Below, piece by piece: positions 1 to 11,500 of a stretch of 64,000 nt of DNA (position 1 is its first letter; each line of letters starts with the position of its first letter). The notes under the pieces were generated by a model. The model had not been told where the DNA came from, searched no databases, and saw only the letters and a program-made list of their open reading frames with translations. This DNA comes from Oreocharis arfaki (taxonomy: Eukaryota; Chordata; Aves; Passeriformes; Paramythiidae), in the NCBI GenBank assembly GCA_013398015.1, contig VZRR01002172.1, positions 266,147 through 330,146 of the forward strand, read 5' to 3'. The translations under genes were made by a program, and so were the position numbers.

Positions 1-1636
1 TGTTCCAGATCAGAAACTCTAATTAAGTTTCAGTATTTCCTATTTCTAATTTTGTCAGCAAATACCACTGACAAATTCCTCTCCCCTCTTGCCTTTCTGC
101 CCCCAAGGCACTGCTGCCCCAATACTTAATTGGAAATTAAACATTTTCTCACTGTACAAGCTGGCCACACTTGTACTCCTATTCAAAGTTCACAATTAGA
201 GATGCTTCTAATGTTGAAAAAGAAATAATCAGCATAAGAGAAAAATATGTATCTAGAATGTGCAAAACTGACATTCTGTGACCAATTTTTGTGGCTATGA
301 ACTCTGGAATATAAGTTTCCAAGCAGAATACTCACAAGTTTCTTGTTTGGAAAGAGGGTGAAGAACCAAAGATGAAAATGCATGAGATACACAAAGGTTC
401 ATGTAGATTAGAAGACACTGATACTAACATTAAAACAAATTGCAAAAATAAAATAATCCATATACTCCAGTATCCCTTGGCCCAGTAAAAGACTTAGAAA
501 AAATAACAGGAAAAATAACTGACCATATTTCCTAAGTCTGCATCTAGTTGTTGAAGATCCGCCTCCTGGAGTTTACAGCCTGCTCTCTGTCAAGGAATGG
601 GGCTTTCCCTTCTTACTGTCAGTGTTATACTATATATAAACTAAACTGAGGACTTCTGCCTTTAGGACTGTCAATATAGATTTTGTTCACACTAGATCAA
701 CCAGCAAAGAAAAAAAAAAACATTTTAAACTAATTGTCTGTTTAGTCTGTGTGGTGGTATGCTGAATTAAAAATTGGAAGCATTTTTCCTGATAAATTCT
801 AATCTAAGAGACACTAAAGGGACATTTTTTCCTAACAGTTTAGTATTTAACTATTCATTTAATTTCACAGCATGTATTTTTAAAAAATCAATAAACCAAA
901 CACATTGAGGTATCCCTCTACCCAAGCAGCTGAAAAGCATGAGTAACACCCAGCATTGGATGGCAGCAAAAAAAATGCTGTCCTGGTGATAAAGTAACAT
1001 TACATGTTGCCAGCTGGGAGAATTGGGAGAAAAAGTGACCTTAATATGCTTCTTTTAAAAAAAATGCACTAAAATGTTTGATATACTTCATTCTGTGGCA
1101 GAGCAAACCCAAAGCCCTTGCTCTGCGACTCAGTTAACTGGCTGTTCCATCAATCAGTATAAAGGACACCCTCAGGACAGTCCACAGGTCCTGCCTTTTC
1201 AGCAGTGGCTCCTGAGCAATGATGGCAGAAATTTGGAAGTCAGAAAGAAAAGAAAGAAAAAAGAAAAAAAAAAATTGTTATGGACAATCCCAAATAACTC
1301 CAAGGGCTAGAGCTTTCCACTGGCTCTTGTCATGAAAATCAGAAAGGAAGAGATGAGACAAGAAGGGAAACAGATAATTGCATTGTGTTGTTTCCTTGAA
1401 TCACCCTCTCTTCTGCTTCTCACCAGCCCTCACACTGCAGTGATGGCTGCAGGCAGTGACAGGCATTAGTTACACACTCGTTGCCATGCCCTTATTAACT
1501 GGTGTTCCAAGACACTGACAATGATTTGTACAAAATATTCTCAATGCTTCTGTGTACAGAAAAGCATTCTGTGTTCAGAGGCGCTGAGCTGCCCCACTGA
1601 GGCTCCTGCAGGGGAGCACAGAGCTTTGACTTGACC

Positions 1637-1680
1637 CGGCCGATCGACTCAACGAGCGCAGAGCAGAGCGCGGGTGAGAT
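1637..1680 (+). promoter_or_regulatory. Small CpG cluster followed by a splice-donor-like site
   Basis: Seven CpG dinucleotides fall within 36 bases (1637-1672), whereas the surrounding intron is strongly CpG-poor. The cluster is followed at once on the plus strand by CGCGG|GTGAGAT, which resembles a 5' splice site. This could be the relic of a small CpG-rich first exon of an antisense transcript, part of a GC-rich repeat, or chance. No transcript evidence is available from sequence alone. Confidence 0.2.
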
Positions 1681-1931
1681 TCCTGAGGCTGTCTGAACTT
1701 GCTCGATTCTCCCTTCCCTGTATATTTATCAAGTCCATATTGATCACATTAAACAAAAGCATACAGGGACCAAACAGCTCAGCAGTATGCCATGCCAGGG
1801 CAGAACTCACACAACCTGGATATGAAAGGAGGAACACGGAAAAGATGGATGAACGCAAAGGCAGCCCATCCGTGTGGCTGCATTCACCCATCCACATGGC
1901 TGCGTTCACTATCACCCTCACTGCAACCACA

Positions 1932-1990
1932 CATGGTTGGACTCAATGGTCTTAAGGGTGTTTTCCAATCTAAATGATCCTACGATTCTA
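1932..1990 (+). mobile_element. CR1 LINE 3'-end fragment (short)
   Basis: The segment reads ATGGTTGGACTCAATGGTCT, then a degraded form of the CR1 3' terminus (TTTTCCAATC ... AATGATCCTACGATTCTA). This matches the general avian CR1 ending, in which a 'ttggactcgatgatctt' block leads to 'ttccaacc' and a terminal 'attctatgattct' repeat. Just upstream, at 1868-1915, an imperfect duplication of GTGGCTGCATTCACCCATC occurs. The fragment is diverged and lacks everything 5' of the last ~60 bases of the element, as expected of an old 5'-truncated insertion. Confidence 0.6.
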
Positions 1991-2811
1991 CAAACACCAC
2001 CACAAAAGCTGGTGCCAGTTGTGGAAAATTTGTCCAAACACAGAAATTCCACAGAATATGTTATCAATGTATCGTATCTGTACAAGCATAGCAAATGCCT
2101 CAGTGAAAAATAAAAAGAAGACATTAATAAATGCTTCTTTTAGCATTGTTTAAATGCAAAACTACATAATGGGATTAATAAATATGATCCATATCTGCTG
2201 AGGATCAGATCTGAACCTTCCAAATGCTGGCACTGACTTTGGGCTTGGAAAACAAAAATCACATTAAGGTTTGTGCTGGTTCAAACTTACAAGATCTATT
2301 TGTCTTCATATCATTTTATACCCAGTACTCACTTCCCTGCATGCTTGAAATAAGGCAATAAAAAGAGAAGAGATTTCATGTCAGCTACTCAGCATCACAA
2401 GTGAAATGCAAATAACGCTGCTAGCAGAAGATATTTTTATTTGATCTATCACCAATATAATTATCATACATTCAAGACAAAGTCTCACCTGACTTACTGG
2501 AAAAGAGTTCACATTATTATGGTTTAATGAGAAATACCTATCATGACTGAATAAAGTTGATAATTTAACAGGGGACTTCAATGAAAAGGCGGGTAGGCTG
2601 GGTTCAACAATAATTCTGGCAATTACATTGGCATCTTAATTGCATAAAAATAACAGTGAAAACATGACAGAAAGTGTTACATTGACTGCAGGTTACTAAA
2701 TGCAAAGAAATGGACCTTCAGGTATCACCCTTCACTTTAAGTAGCAAAGAGCTAACAGCAAGAGATGACAGTGAAGGCAGTGAAGCCTTTTTTTTCCTTC
2801 TTCTTAGATCA

Positions 2812-2992
2812 TACCAAGGCCCTGGCACAAGTTGTCCAGACAAGCTGTGGATGCCCCATCCCTGGAAATGTCCAAGGCCAGGTTGGATGGGGCCTGGAGC
2901 AACCTGATCTAGTGGAAGGTGTCCCTGCCCATGGCAAGGGGGTGGAATGGGATGATCCTTAGGGGCCCTTGCAACCCAACTCTTTGGTGACT
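2812..2992 (+). mobile_element. CR1 LINE 3'-end fragment, 5'-truncated
   Basis: This is non-LTR retrotransposon sequence of the avian CR1 type, read in the sense direction. The recognisable CR1 3' blocks appear in order: AAGGCCCTGGCACAAG, GATGCCCCATCCCTGGAAAT, GTCCAAGGCCAGGTTGGATG, ATCTAGTGGAAGGTGTCCCT, GCCCATGGCAAGGGGGTGGA and a degraded 'ccttccaacccaa' terminus. About 180 bases survive, so the copy is severely 5' truncated, which is usual for CR1. It lies antisense to NELL1. The open frames over this interval are by-products of the repeat. Confidence 0.9.
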
Positions 2993-4344
2993 GTAAGCAG
3001 AATTCAAATATCATTGCATGAAAGTTTCTACCTTCCTCCCTTCTAATAAGAATGCATACTTTTCCGACATTTCCACATCTACAGCCATTTATCACTGCAC
3101 ACACTAAAAAGGCTGCGTTAAAGCCTCTGAATGTGTGTTCAACAGTCCCTACGAACAAATGCCACCATCCACATAAATGTGAATAATTGCCTCCACAGGC
3201 ACCAACCTCAGCATCCTCCATCTACTCCATGCTTTATAAACTAATGTGTTTCCAGCTGTAGGATTAAAATAACTTCCCTTAAATTTTCATCCTTGTACAG
3301 CAGTCAGTCTGTGGATGAGAGAAGTGCTCAAGTGGCTCAGCTAGGTATAGAAAAACGTTGTTTTTGCTGTATGCTGAAGCTGCTAATGAGGCCCATGGGT
3401 GCAACCTATGACACTCCAGAGCAATCAGTCCCGCAGAGCATTTCAGCACTGCATTGTGCTCCAAATAAACAGTGGGAAGTGTCAAAAGACAACAGGCATT
3501 CTCTAAGTGGCACAAACAAATTTTTGATGAAGATGCTTTTTCTCAGGACACCTGCAAAATTTCATGAGAAGCAACAGGTTAAGCTCTTGTAGCAGTTTGA
3601 CATATTATCTGTCAAACGTAATTCTTGAGGCAAGAGCAGACTGTCCTCATGTATTACCTCATTAACATGTGCCTAGCATGCCTGTCCAGAAGAGATGGAG
3701 CCTGACTGCACCTATCTGGTATGACCTAGGAGAAAATTTAGGAGGTTTATCAGGGTTGTGGTGTCAGAAAGAGCATTAAGGTTTAAATAACAATTAAATA
3801 ATTATATCCAGATGAAAATACCAAGTTTGCTAATGTTAAGTTTAGTCACATTCTACAGTGCCGTTCATTTGCACTGAAGGCCAGCATATTTCTCACCAAC
3901 TGCTGGAACACAGCAATATAAAAGACTTCAAAGCACATACAAAAAATGCAGTTTAGAGCTTAGAAACACATCACAGAAGTACCTGAAATCATATTTCAAG
4001 ATATGCATCATATTTCTCTTTAATGTGCAATCTTCAGTTTCAAGTATGAGGTGCAAAGTAACACTGCTTACAAATCTCTAACATCTACCTTTATCAGTGA
4101 CAGGTAATCACCCTTTTTTTTCACGCAACAAATTTCATACATTAGGTGTAACTTACTCTGTGTCACGAGGTGTAATTCTCCCCAATAGACAACCAAACCA
4201 ATAGGAACACTGACAGAAGTAATACACAAAGGAAAACAACGGAGGGAAAATTTTAAAAAAACCCAAACACCTGCATGCCTCAAATGCCATGTGGACAGAA
4301 TTTAGGTAACTACATCTAAAAATGCTATTCGACAGTTTTAGTCA

Positions 4345-4755
4345 TGGTTTAGGAATGGTATGCCCCAGTTGGGTGTTTCCATTGAAACACTTGAAATCAT
4401 GTGCTGCTCACTCACTCTCCCCTTCCTCTGCGGCAGGATGGAGGACGGGAGGCACGAAAGGCAAAGATCACAGATTGAGATAACAACAATTTAGTGGAAA
4501 CAGCAATAAGTTAAGAAAATGAACAGTAGCAACAACAATATTAATAGAAGAGTGTACAAGAGACAAACAATTCATATGCGAGTGCTCACCCCCATGGAAA
4601 ACCCAACTGCAGTATGCCACTACGCAACCCAGAAGAGACCCCTTCCCCCATTCCTGGAAAATTTTGTGAGCTAGGATGAAATAACCTCCATGTCCTAGCC
4701 AAGCCCCCTCCTGGCCACTGTAAAAATGAACCCTGTCCTGGCTAGAATCAGGACA
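4345..4755 (-). mobile_element. Interspersed repeat, probably a solo LTR of an avian endogenous retrovirus
   Basis: This roughly 410-bp block differs from the flanking intron in composition. It contains stretches I remember as recurrent in songbird-type genomes: a segment with GGGTGTTTCCATTGAAACAC, a GCTGCTCACTCACTCTCCCC block, a GATTGAGATAACAACAATTT block and a CTCCTGGCCACTGTAAAAAT block. The outer bases are TG and CA, as in retroviral LTRs. I saw no clear target-site duplication and no convincing AATAAA. The minus orientation is a guess from remembered order (start TGTCCTG..., R/U5-like block near the 4345 end). The family name is unknown to me. Confidence 0.5.
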
Positions 4756-4816
4756 TTAACCACCTCTTACTCTATACCATCCATGTCACACCCGTATCCT
4801 ACACCTCCTAATAATA

Positions 4817-4842
4817 CATATATATATGTATATACACACAAA
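4817..4842. repeat. (TA)n-type microsatellite
   Basis: An alternating purine-pyrimidine tract, ATACATATATATATGTATAT followed by ACACAC, lies just beyond the LTR-like repeat. A similar tract occurs at 14583-14606. Confidence 0.75.
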
Positions 4843-7578
4843 ATAATGGGTATCATTTCTGCAGCCAATGGCCATCCCTCTAAGACGTCTGTTGAGTTCA
4901 TTTAGTCCATGACTGTGGGTTCTGTCCACCCTAGATGTCTTCCAGGACAGGAGGGCTGCTGTGATGCTGGCTGGTTGCTGCATCAGGAGCTCACAACTGG
5001 TGTATCTGGAGCAGCCCATTCTCACTGTTCGTGGTAGTTATGACATACAGTGACAGTGTCATGCAGCAACCAGTATTATAAATACAATTCAACACTACAG
5101 ACTGTTCTCATCCAAAATTCAAATCCCCTTGAGGTACATGTCTCCTCAGGGTTAGTGGTTACAGCAGGTGGCCGTAAGATGGTAAGTATATCGCCTGTTT
5201 TCTACTCCAGCTGTGTACAGGGGCTTATTTGATTCTTTTACTTTCATCTGATGAACATTTAATGCAAGGGACACAAACACTGAGTGGAAGAAACCTTAAC
5301 ATCTGAGCTGTTTCTGCATTTCAGGGCTTCTACAGCAGTAAAAGTATAAATAAATAATGGAGCACTAAAAATCTCTTGGCAATAACCACTAGCAATTACT
5401 TACAGATTCCCACTCATTTTTATTTTGGCTTCAACTACTTCTGCATGATGTCACTGAAAATTAGTTTCTAAATCTTCTTCTAAGCCCACTCTATTTGCCA
5501 AGGATTCAAAGATAAGCAATAGGCGGATTTGGCTACTCAGGTCTCTCTTCAGAAATGATGAATCCAACCTGCCCTTGATACCCACAGCGGAAGATGAATG
5601 CTTGTTGTCTGTGTTTATTCTTTGTATGATATAAACACAGCAAAGCATATTCAGCATGAAACTAACAAACTAAGTGCCTAATTACGTAAGTAGTCTCATT
5701 GGAGTCAATCACTTACTTTTAGTTAGACACATACCTTGCTCAGTCAGGTGTAAAATTACCACATTAACAATTGTCTCACTTGTCTCTCTCCGAAGGCTAA
5801 GGGAACACTGTGCCGTACATGCAGGACTGATTTGATTGCCTCCATCTTTTATTGGGAAATAATGTGTGTCATGGCAATATCACACAACTATTGTTTCCTT
5901 TGTTCTGTTCAGGGGGAGGAATAATGGGTGTCAAGGAAAAAGTACAACCATGTGTCTCGGTAATAAAAGTGGCATATTAATGAGCATCAGTAAACCATTA
6001 CAATTAATGCAGGGGAATGGATATTGCCTACTTAAACTCCGCAAGTGTTCTGGCAGCTCCACACCCAGCTGCCATTTTTTTCCATCCCAGGGTTTTCCAT
6101 GAGTAGCAGCTCCTTCACGAAGGCATCAGACACTGTGAAATCATATGCTCAAGGGAATGGAGGGAGACATTTTAATAGTACAAGTGACTGTTGAGAACAG
6201 TTATTCAGTCTGTCCATCAGTGGCAGCAAATGCATCCCATAATCTATACCCTAAAGGTTACAACATAATTAACAGACTAGAGAGGAAGACATAAGATGAC
6301 ATGCACAAAGGTATGGATGTGTATTGCTTTCACACTTTTGAAAAACAAAAGGTAAGATTCTGAATTTTACATAATTTTAAAATTTCAAACCCTGCTTGAT
6401 GTGCCTGTGTATAATAAAGCCATATAAATAAATAGTTTTGAAGTTCAGCTTCAAAAATCCAGATTGACAATTCCCCTCCTTATGGTCACAACCCAAAAAA
6501 AAAAAAGGCGGGGGGAAGAGGGGCAGGTAAAACTACAAGCACCATCAAGGTGACACACCAAGCTGTTTGAGTATTTATTGACAGAATAACAACACAGGTC
6601 ACACAGCTCTGGCCCTTCAGGAATACTTAAATAAAAACTCTTAGGTTTTATGACATACAAATTGTTCATTTTTACTCTTGGATGACTGAATTTTAAATTA
6701 CGTTGAAAAGCAGGACACCTTCAATTCCCACTTCCGCTTGGTTTACTTTAACTTCTAATTCCCTCTGCACATGATGTGTTCTGAGCTATTTTAATTCACA
6801 TTATTCTTGTAGTTTGTGTACTGAATTCACCTAATAATTCATTTTGATGATACAATCTTCAAAGCATCGTTTCTTGTTTTTTTAAATAGGTTCCAGAATA
6901 GATTGTTTTTCACTGCAACATTTCTTTCAGGTACCATTCTCAGTATAGAGTTTAAACTTGCTGTTAGTTTTGTACTTAGCATATGCTCACTTAGCACAGC
7001 CACATTCATTATTTTTATTGTTGAACACTTCAGGTAAGAACTCCATACACACACAGGGGTGCCTCAACTTTTCAGCATGTTGCAGAGGCTAAAACACCAG
7101 CACCACTGTGAAACAGCTGAACTGGAGAATCTTTCCAGATAAAAAGATGCAAATTGTCCCATCAAACATCCTGTATGGCTTCCAGATTTGCCATTCCCAG
7201 TGTTCAAAAAATAAATGCAATCTCCAAAACTAGCAAGCCAACCAATGTGACTCACTCAAAGTGAGCCATACCTATATGCAGGGCAATCCAAGCTTTATTA
7301 CTATAAAATACCATTTTCAGTAATGTGGTCAAGTAAACAGTTTGTAGTAAGGTTTTCCTCTGATGGATATCTACCAGAAGTTGCACTGTAGAAAAAAAAT
7401 CCATGTATTTCTCAATGTGTCGGCAGTTGTTTTTTTTTTTTTTTAACTGGCCCAGGACTCCCACTTTGGCACAAGAGATTTGAAGGATATGCCTTTTGCT
7501 ATGTCTGTGAAAAACCTCAGTTTGTAAATGTTTAATCACATACTGTTAATCTTACAGCATTCATCATGTTTCACAATG

Positions 7579-7616
7579 GTGCTTGAGCCAGGAGAGGGGT
7601 GCTTGAGCCAGGAGAA
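7579..7616. repeat. 20-bp tandem duplication
   Basis: The unit GGTGCTTGAGCCAGGAGA begins at 7579 and is repeated 20 bases later at 7599, with the copies separated by GG. The near-identity of the copies suggests a fairly recent slippage or duplication event. Confidence 0.8.
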
Positions 7617-8183
7617 GACAAACAAAAAGAAAGATCCAGCTGGGGAACAGAGGGAATGGGAAGACAATGGGAGGACTGCAGGAGCTGCAGGAAGGAAAGT
7701 CAACTGTAATACATTCACCTGGGAACCTGGGATTGAGCCCCTTTTCCCCACATCCTCCTCCTCCAGTGGCAAAACCACAGAGTAATATCGTACTCCTCAA
7801 GTCATGGAAAAATGTGAGGCTGAGAGCCACAGGCCTGAAAACCTGGACAATTGCTCAAACAACTAAATCACTGCACTACACGAGAGAGCTCATGCAAAGG
7901 CAGACAAAGCGTATCTTCACTCCATTGCAAGCATTTGATAAAAACAGTTTATACCAGTTTCTGAAGGACCTGGTAACATCCTAAATTCAGTACAAATACT
8001 GGGACAGTAACTAATAGAAATACGATTACACAACGAACAATAAAAATAATAAACACAGAACATATATTTTCAGTACTTCATTTCCTTCACTGATTTACAT
8101 GTCTATACTGTCCATTGAATTAAGCAGAGTGACCAAAAACCCCATACAACACCTGTGATTTTATTAGCAAGGACTGTATGCAT

Positions 8184-8229
8184 GTGACTTAACACTGAAC
8201 AGGTAAGTGACTTAACACTGAATAGGTAA
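8184..8229. repeat. 23-bp tandem duplication
   Basis: Two adjacent 23-bp units (8184-8206 and 8207-8229) both begin GTGACTTAACACTGAA and end AGGTAA. They differ at one base (C versus T before AGGTAA). Confidence 0.85.
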
Positions 8230-8325
8230 CCTAAATTTTACATATCCAAAAGTGCTTGATTTTGAAGTCTTTCTGTTTGATTCTCTAGGTATTTTTAAAA
8301 TGGTTTTGATCGTTTCTGTGGAGAA

Positions 8326-8440
8326 ATCACAGCCCAGTGGTTTAAGAACAGACTTATCAGACTGGGAACAGAGTCTGAATCCTGGATCAGGTACCAATCA
8401 CGGATGTTGCATTTGACAAATCACTCAATGGTTTTACTTT
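8326..8440 (+). mobile_element. MIR/CORE-SINE-like fossil fragment
   Basis: The block order resembles the tRNA-derived SINE family MIR. CCAGTGGTTTAAGAACAGAC corresponds to the 'agtggttaagagcacagac' region, AGAGTCTGAATCCTGGATC to the 'gggttcgaatcccggct' region, and GCATTTGACAAATCACTCAA to the 'tgaccttgggcaagttacttaa' region. Bird genomes retain a small number of such old SINEs. Divergence is high, so the boundaries are approximate. Confidence 0.5.
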
Positions 8441-8547
8441 GATGTATTGTAGTCGGGGAAATTACTAGGAAGAGGAGGAGGAAAAGAGTTTTCCAGCTGG
8501 CATCTATTCAACTGCTAGGGCAAAGAATAGCCCCCCAAAAAACCTTT

Positions 8548-8593
8548 GTACAAACAGAACATACATAGATGTACAAATAGAACATACATAGAT
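8548..8593. repeat. 23-bp tandem duplication
   Basis: Two adjacent 23-bp units (8548-8570 and 8571-8593) begin GTACAAA and end ACATACATAGAT, with one C/T difference between copies. The unit length equals that of the duplication about 360 bases to the left, but the sequence is unrelated. Confidence 0.85.
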
Positions 8594-11500
8594 GTTATCC
8601 TCACCCAAAAGAGATTGCTCTAATAATAATTCCATCCAGAAGAACACAAAAAACAATCAACTAGATTATTCCAGAGGGCCGAATAGCCCAGCATCCTCTC
8701 TCCAACTACAGCTCAAAACAAACATCTAGGAGAAGAAAAAGGCAAGGGTCTGGTGAATAAATATTACACATCACCCTTCTCAAACCAAATATGGTGCCCT
8801 CCCTGTTTGGGCTGTTCTTCTGTCTGGCATCCTCACCACCCTGTGACCAAGGACTCACCTAATTACGTGCTGTGTGAAAAGCTACTTTCTTCTGCACTAG
8901 GGTGCCAGCACAGTGTTACCAAAAACTGTAGCCAAAACCAACAACTGCAAGGCTCTTATTTTACATTTGAGCAAGATATTTATTTTCAGTTTTCAAAATT
9001 GTTTGGTTATGTTCTACAGGGAATAGAAATAGTTTCATGTTATTTGGCATCTCCTTGCCTTTTAATGTGCTTATTCCATAAACATGAATCCTGAAATGGT
9101 TGCACACTGTAACTGATTTCACAAGAGAAGAAACTGCGCTGCTACTGCTATTGTGCTCCGAGTGCTGCTCTGAGCCAAGCCCACGCTGCAATTGGCTTTG
9201 TGCAATTATATAATTCAAGATGCTCTTAATGAACTGATTTTTCTTAGTCACCATCAAAAAATAAGTACTTTGTTCCAAATAACTGCAGGTCAAGCTCCCA
9301 GGGCAGGCCAGGAGAGCAACAGATCTAAACAGGCAGGGTTTCACTCAAAAGGATTAGAAGTTTAGGGCAGTCAGTACTGCTGACCAAACTACTGTCCATG
9401 GTGCTGACTGTTCTACTGTCAAAAGCGCAGTAAAGCACAGAGAACGAGTTCTTTCAACAAAAGATGTGTTTTAGGGCTAATGATTGATAATTTTAGGTTT
9501 CAATACTACAGGAAGAAAAAGGAAAATATTAGCTTGTATAACACAAATGAAACATTCCATTAGCACTAGAGAGTTGACTTCAGGAGGCTCCAAATTGGGA
9601 TCCTCAATGTTTTGGTGACGGTGACCTGGGAGGAGATGTATCTGCTGCAAACAGGAGTTACTGACTAAGATGACCTCAAACACAGTGTAGAAAATGGTAC
9701 TATGTATGGAGCAGAAATTAATTATAAAGTAACACCTTCACATTTTTGCTTTTATTAACTATGCTCTTTAAAGAGAAAGCAATGAATACTGAAATAGTCT
9801 CATGCTTCTACACAACCCAGTGTAACTGGCCAGAAGATTGTGGGAAACATATCAGCTAACTTGTCATCACTTGGCAATTCTTTTGTGCATCCTGCACAGG
9901 ACCATGACCCCAGAGTGAACAGGTGACCTGAAAGCAATGAATGCAAACAAAAGCAATAGGAGACAATAAGCAACTGAGTCAACAAGAGACTCTCCACTTC
10001 AGGATCTGAACCTAGGAACCCTCATAAGCACTCACAAGTAGGTCTGCTGAGCCCTTTGCACTTACTCACACAGGCAGAAAAACCTGCCAGATTAAGTTTC
10101 AAAATATTTCACATAACTACAGCTTTTCCCTCCTTTTATACAGACACAACAGTTCCCTGGACTGGACCACTTCTCCAGCAAGCACAAATCACTGCTACAC
10201 TCCTTTTAAATTAGTTATAAATCGTCAGTGGTGAGAAAATCTGTGACAGCAAAGAGATCAGGATCTGGATTCTGACAAGTTACATGAATCATGGGTTTTA
10301 AATGAGCTATTTCCATAACTGATATGCATTCTAAATCATCTTGAACAATCTCACGCACAGAACAGGATCCAATCACCAGGAAGCACTCTGCCCTTAGAGA
10401 GGCTGTAAAACTGGGCTGCACAGTGGTGGATGTGCAGAGCTTAGCTCTCAGCTCAATGCAGTGGGTTGAGAAGCACCCAGAGCTGCACCATCACTGCCCT
10501 CAGCACCTGGACAGGGGAGAGAAAATAGAACCACGAGATAGGAACTGAGAGAGAGACCACTCACTGAATACCTTCATGGGCAAAACAGACTCAACCTGCA
10601 GATATTAACTGAATTTATTACTAAAAAAATCAAAGGATAATGAGAAATAGAATAAATCTTAATACATCTTTCTCCCACCCCTTGCTCCTTCCCAGGTTTT
10701 ACCTCTTCCTCCCCAGGAGCACAAACAGGTGGGGAGTAGCCCCGCTGCTACTAAACCCTGGCCATACAAACCCAACACATACAAAAGTAATTACATCTGA
10801 ATTTCAACATCTCACACAACTAAATCTATACAATGATCTTTTAAGGACAAGAAAAAGTTATTATAAATCATCTTAATTTCATCAAAATTATTTTAAATCA
10901 TTACAGTCCAAAACCAAGAACAACACTAGAACTGAAGAAGTTTAAGAAGTACGTGGCAAATTCACAAAGTGAGTTTATATAACTCAAAATCCAAATACAA
11001 ACATAGCAATTACAATGACCATGCCACATTTGATAAATATCTAATCATGAACAAAAATACAAAGATTCTTATATTAAAATTTCAAATTTTCGTTTTTATT
11101 AGTACAATGGATTTAGGCGTACAGAAAATTTAGTGGCTTCAATAATATTGTCTTGAATCTGTGTCCAGCCATGCTAGTTTTAGAATGAAAAAAAATTATA
11201 AGAACCCTAACTGCATTGCTGCACAAACACATACTGGTTTAAAACTATTAAATCAATTTTATGTAGACTGCCTCACCCAAAAAGTGTGACTATCCCAATG
11301 TCTTACGCTTGCCATGGCATTTTCCATGTGTGCCATGTGACATCAAAGTGCATGAGAATGCACCTGCCTGCTTTCGCAGTGACTTATTCACTATATATTA
11401 GCTGTGAAAAAATATACAAAGCTCAAGACTGTGAAGAATGAAGATAAAAGTCTCAGCATGAGGTAAAACTCACTTATTCTTTCATGAGACTGGTGAATAT

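Noticed and set aside
2718..3221. 167-codon minus-strand frame
   Set aside because: Half of it is antisense CR1 3' end and the rest is unique sequence without protein character.
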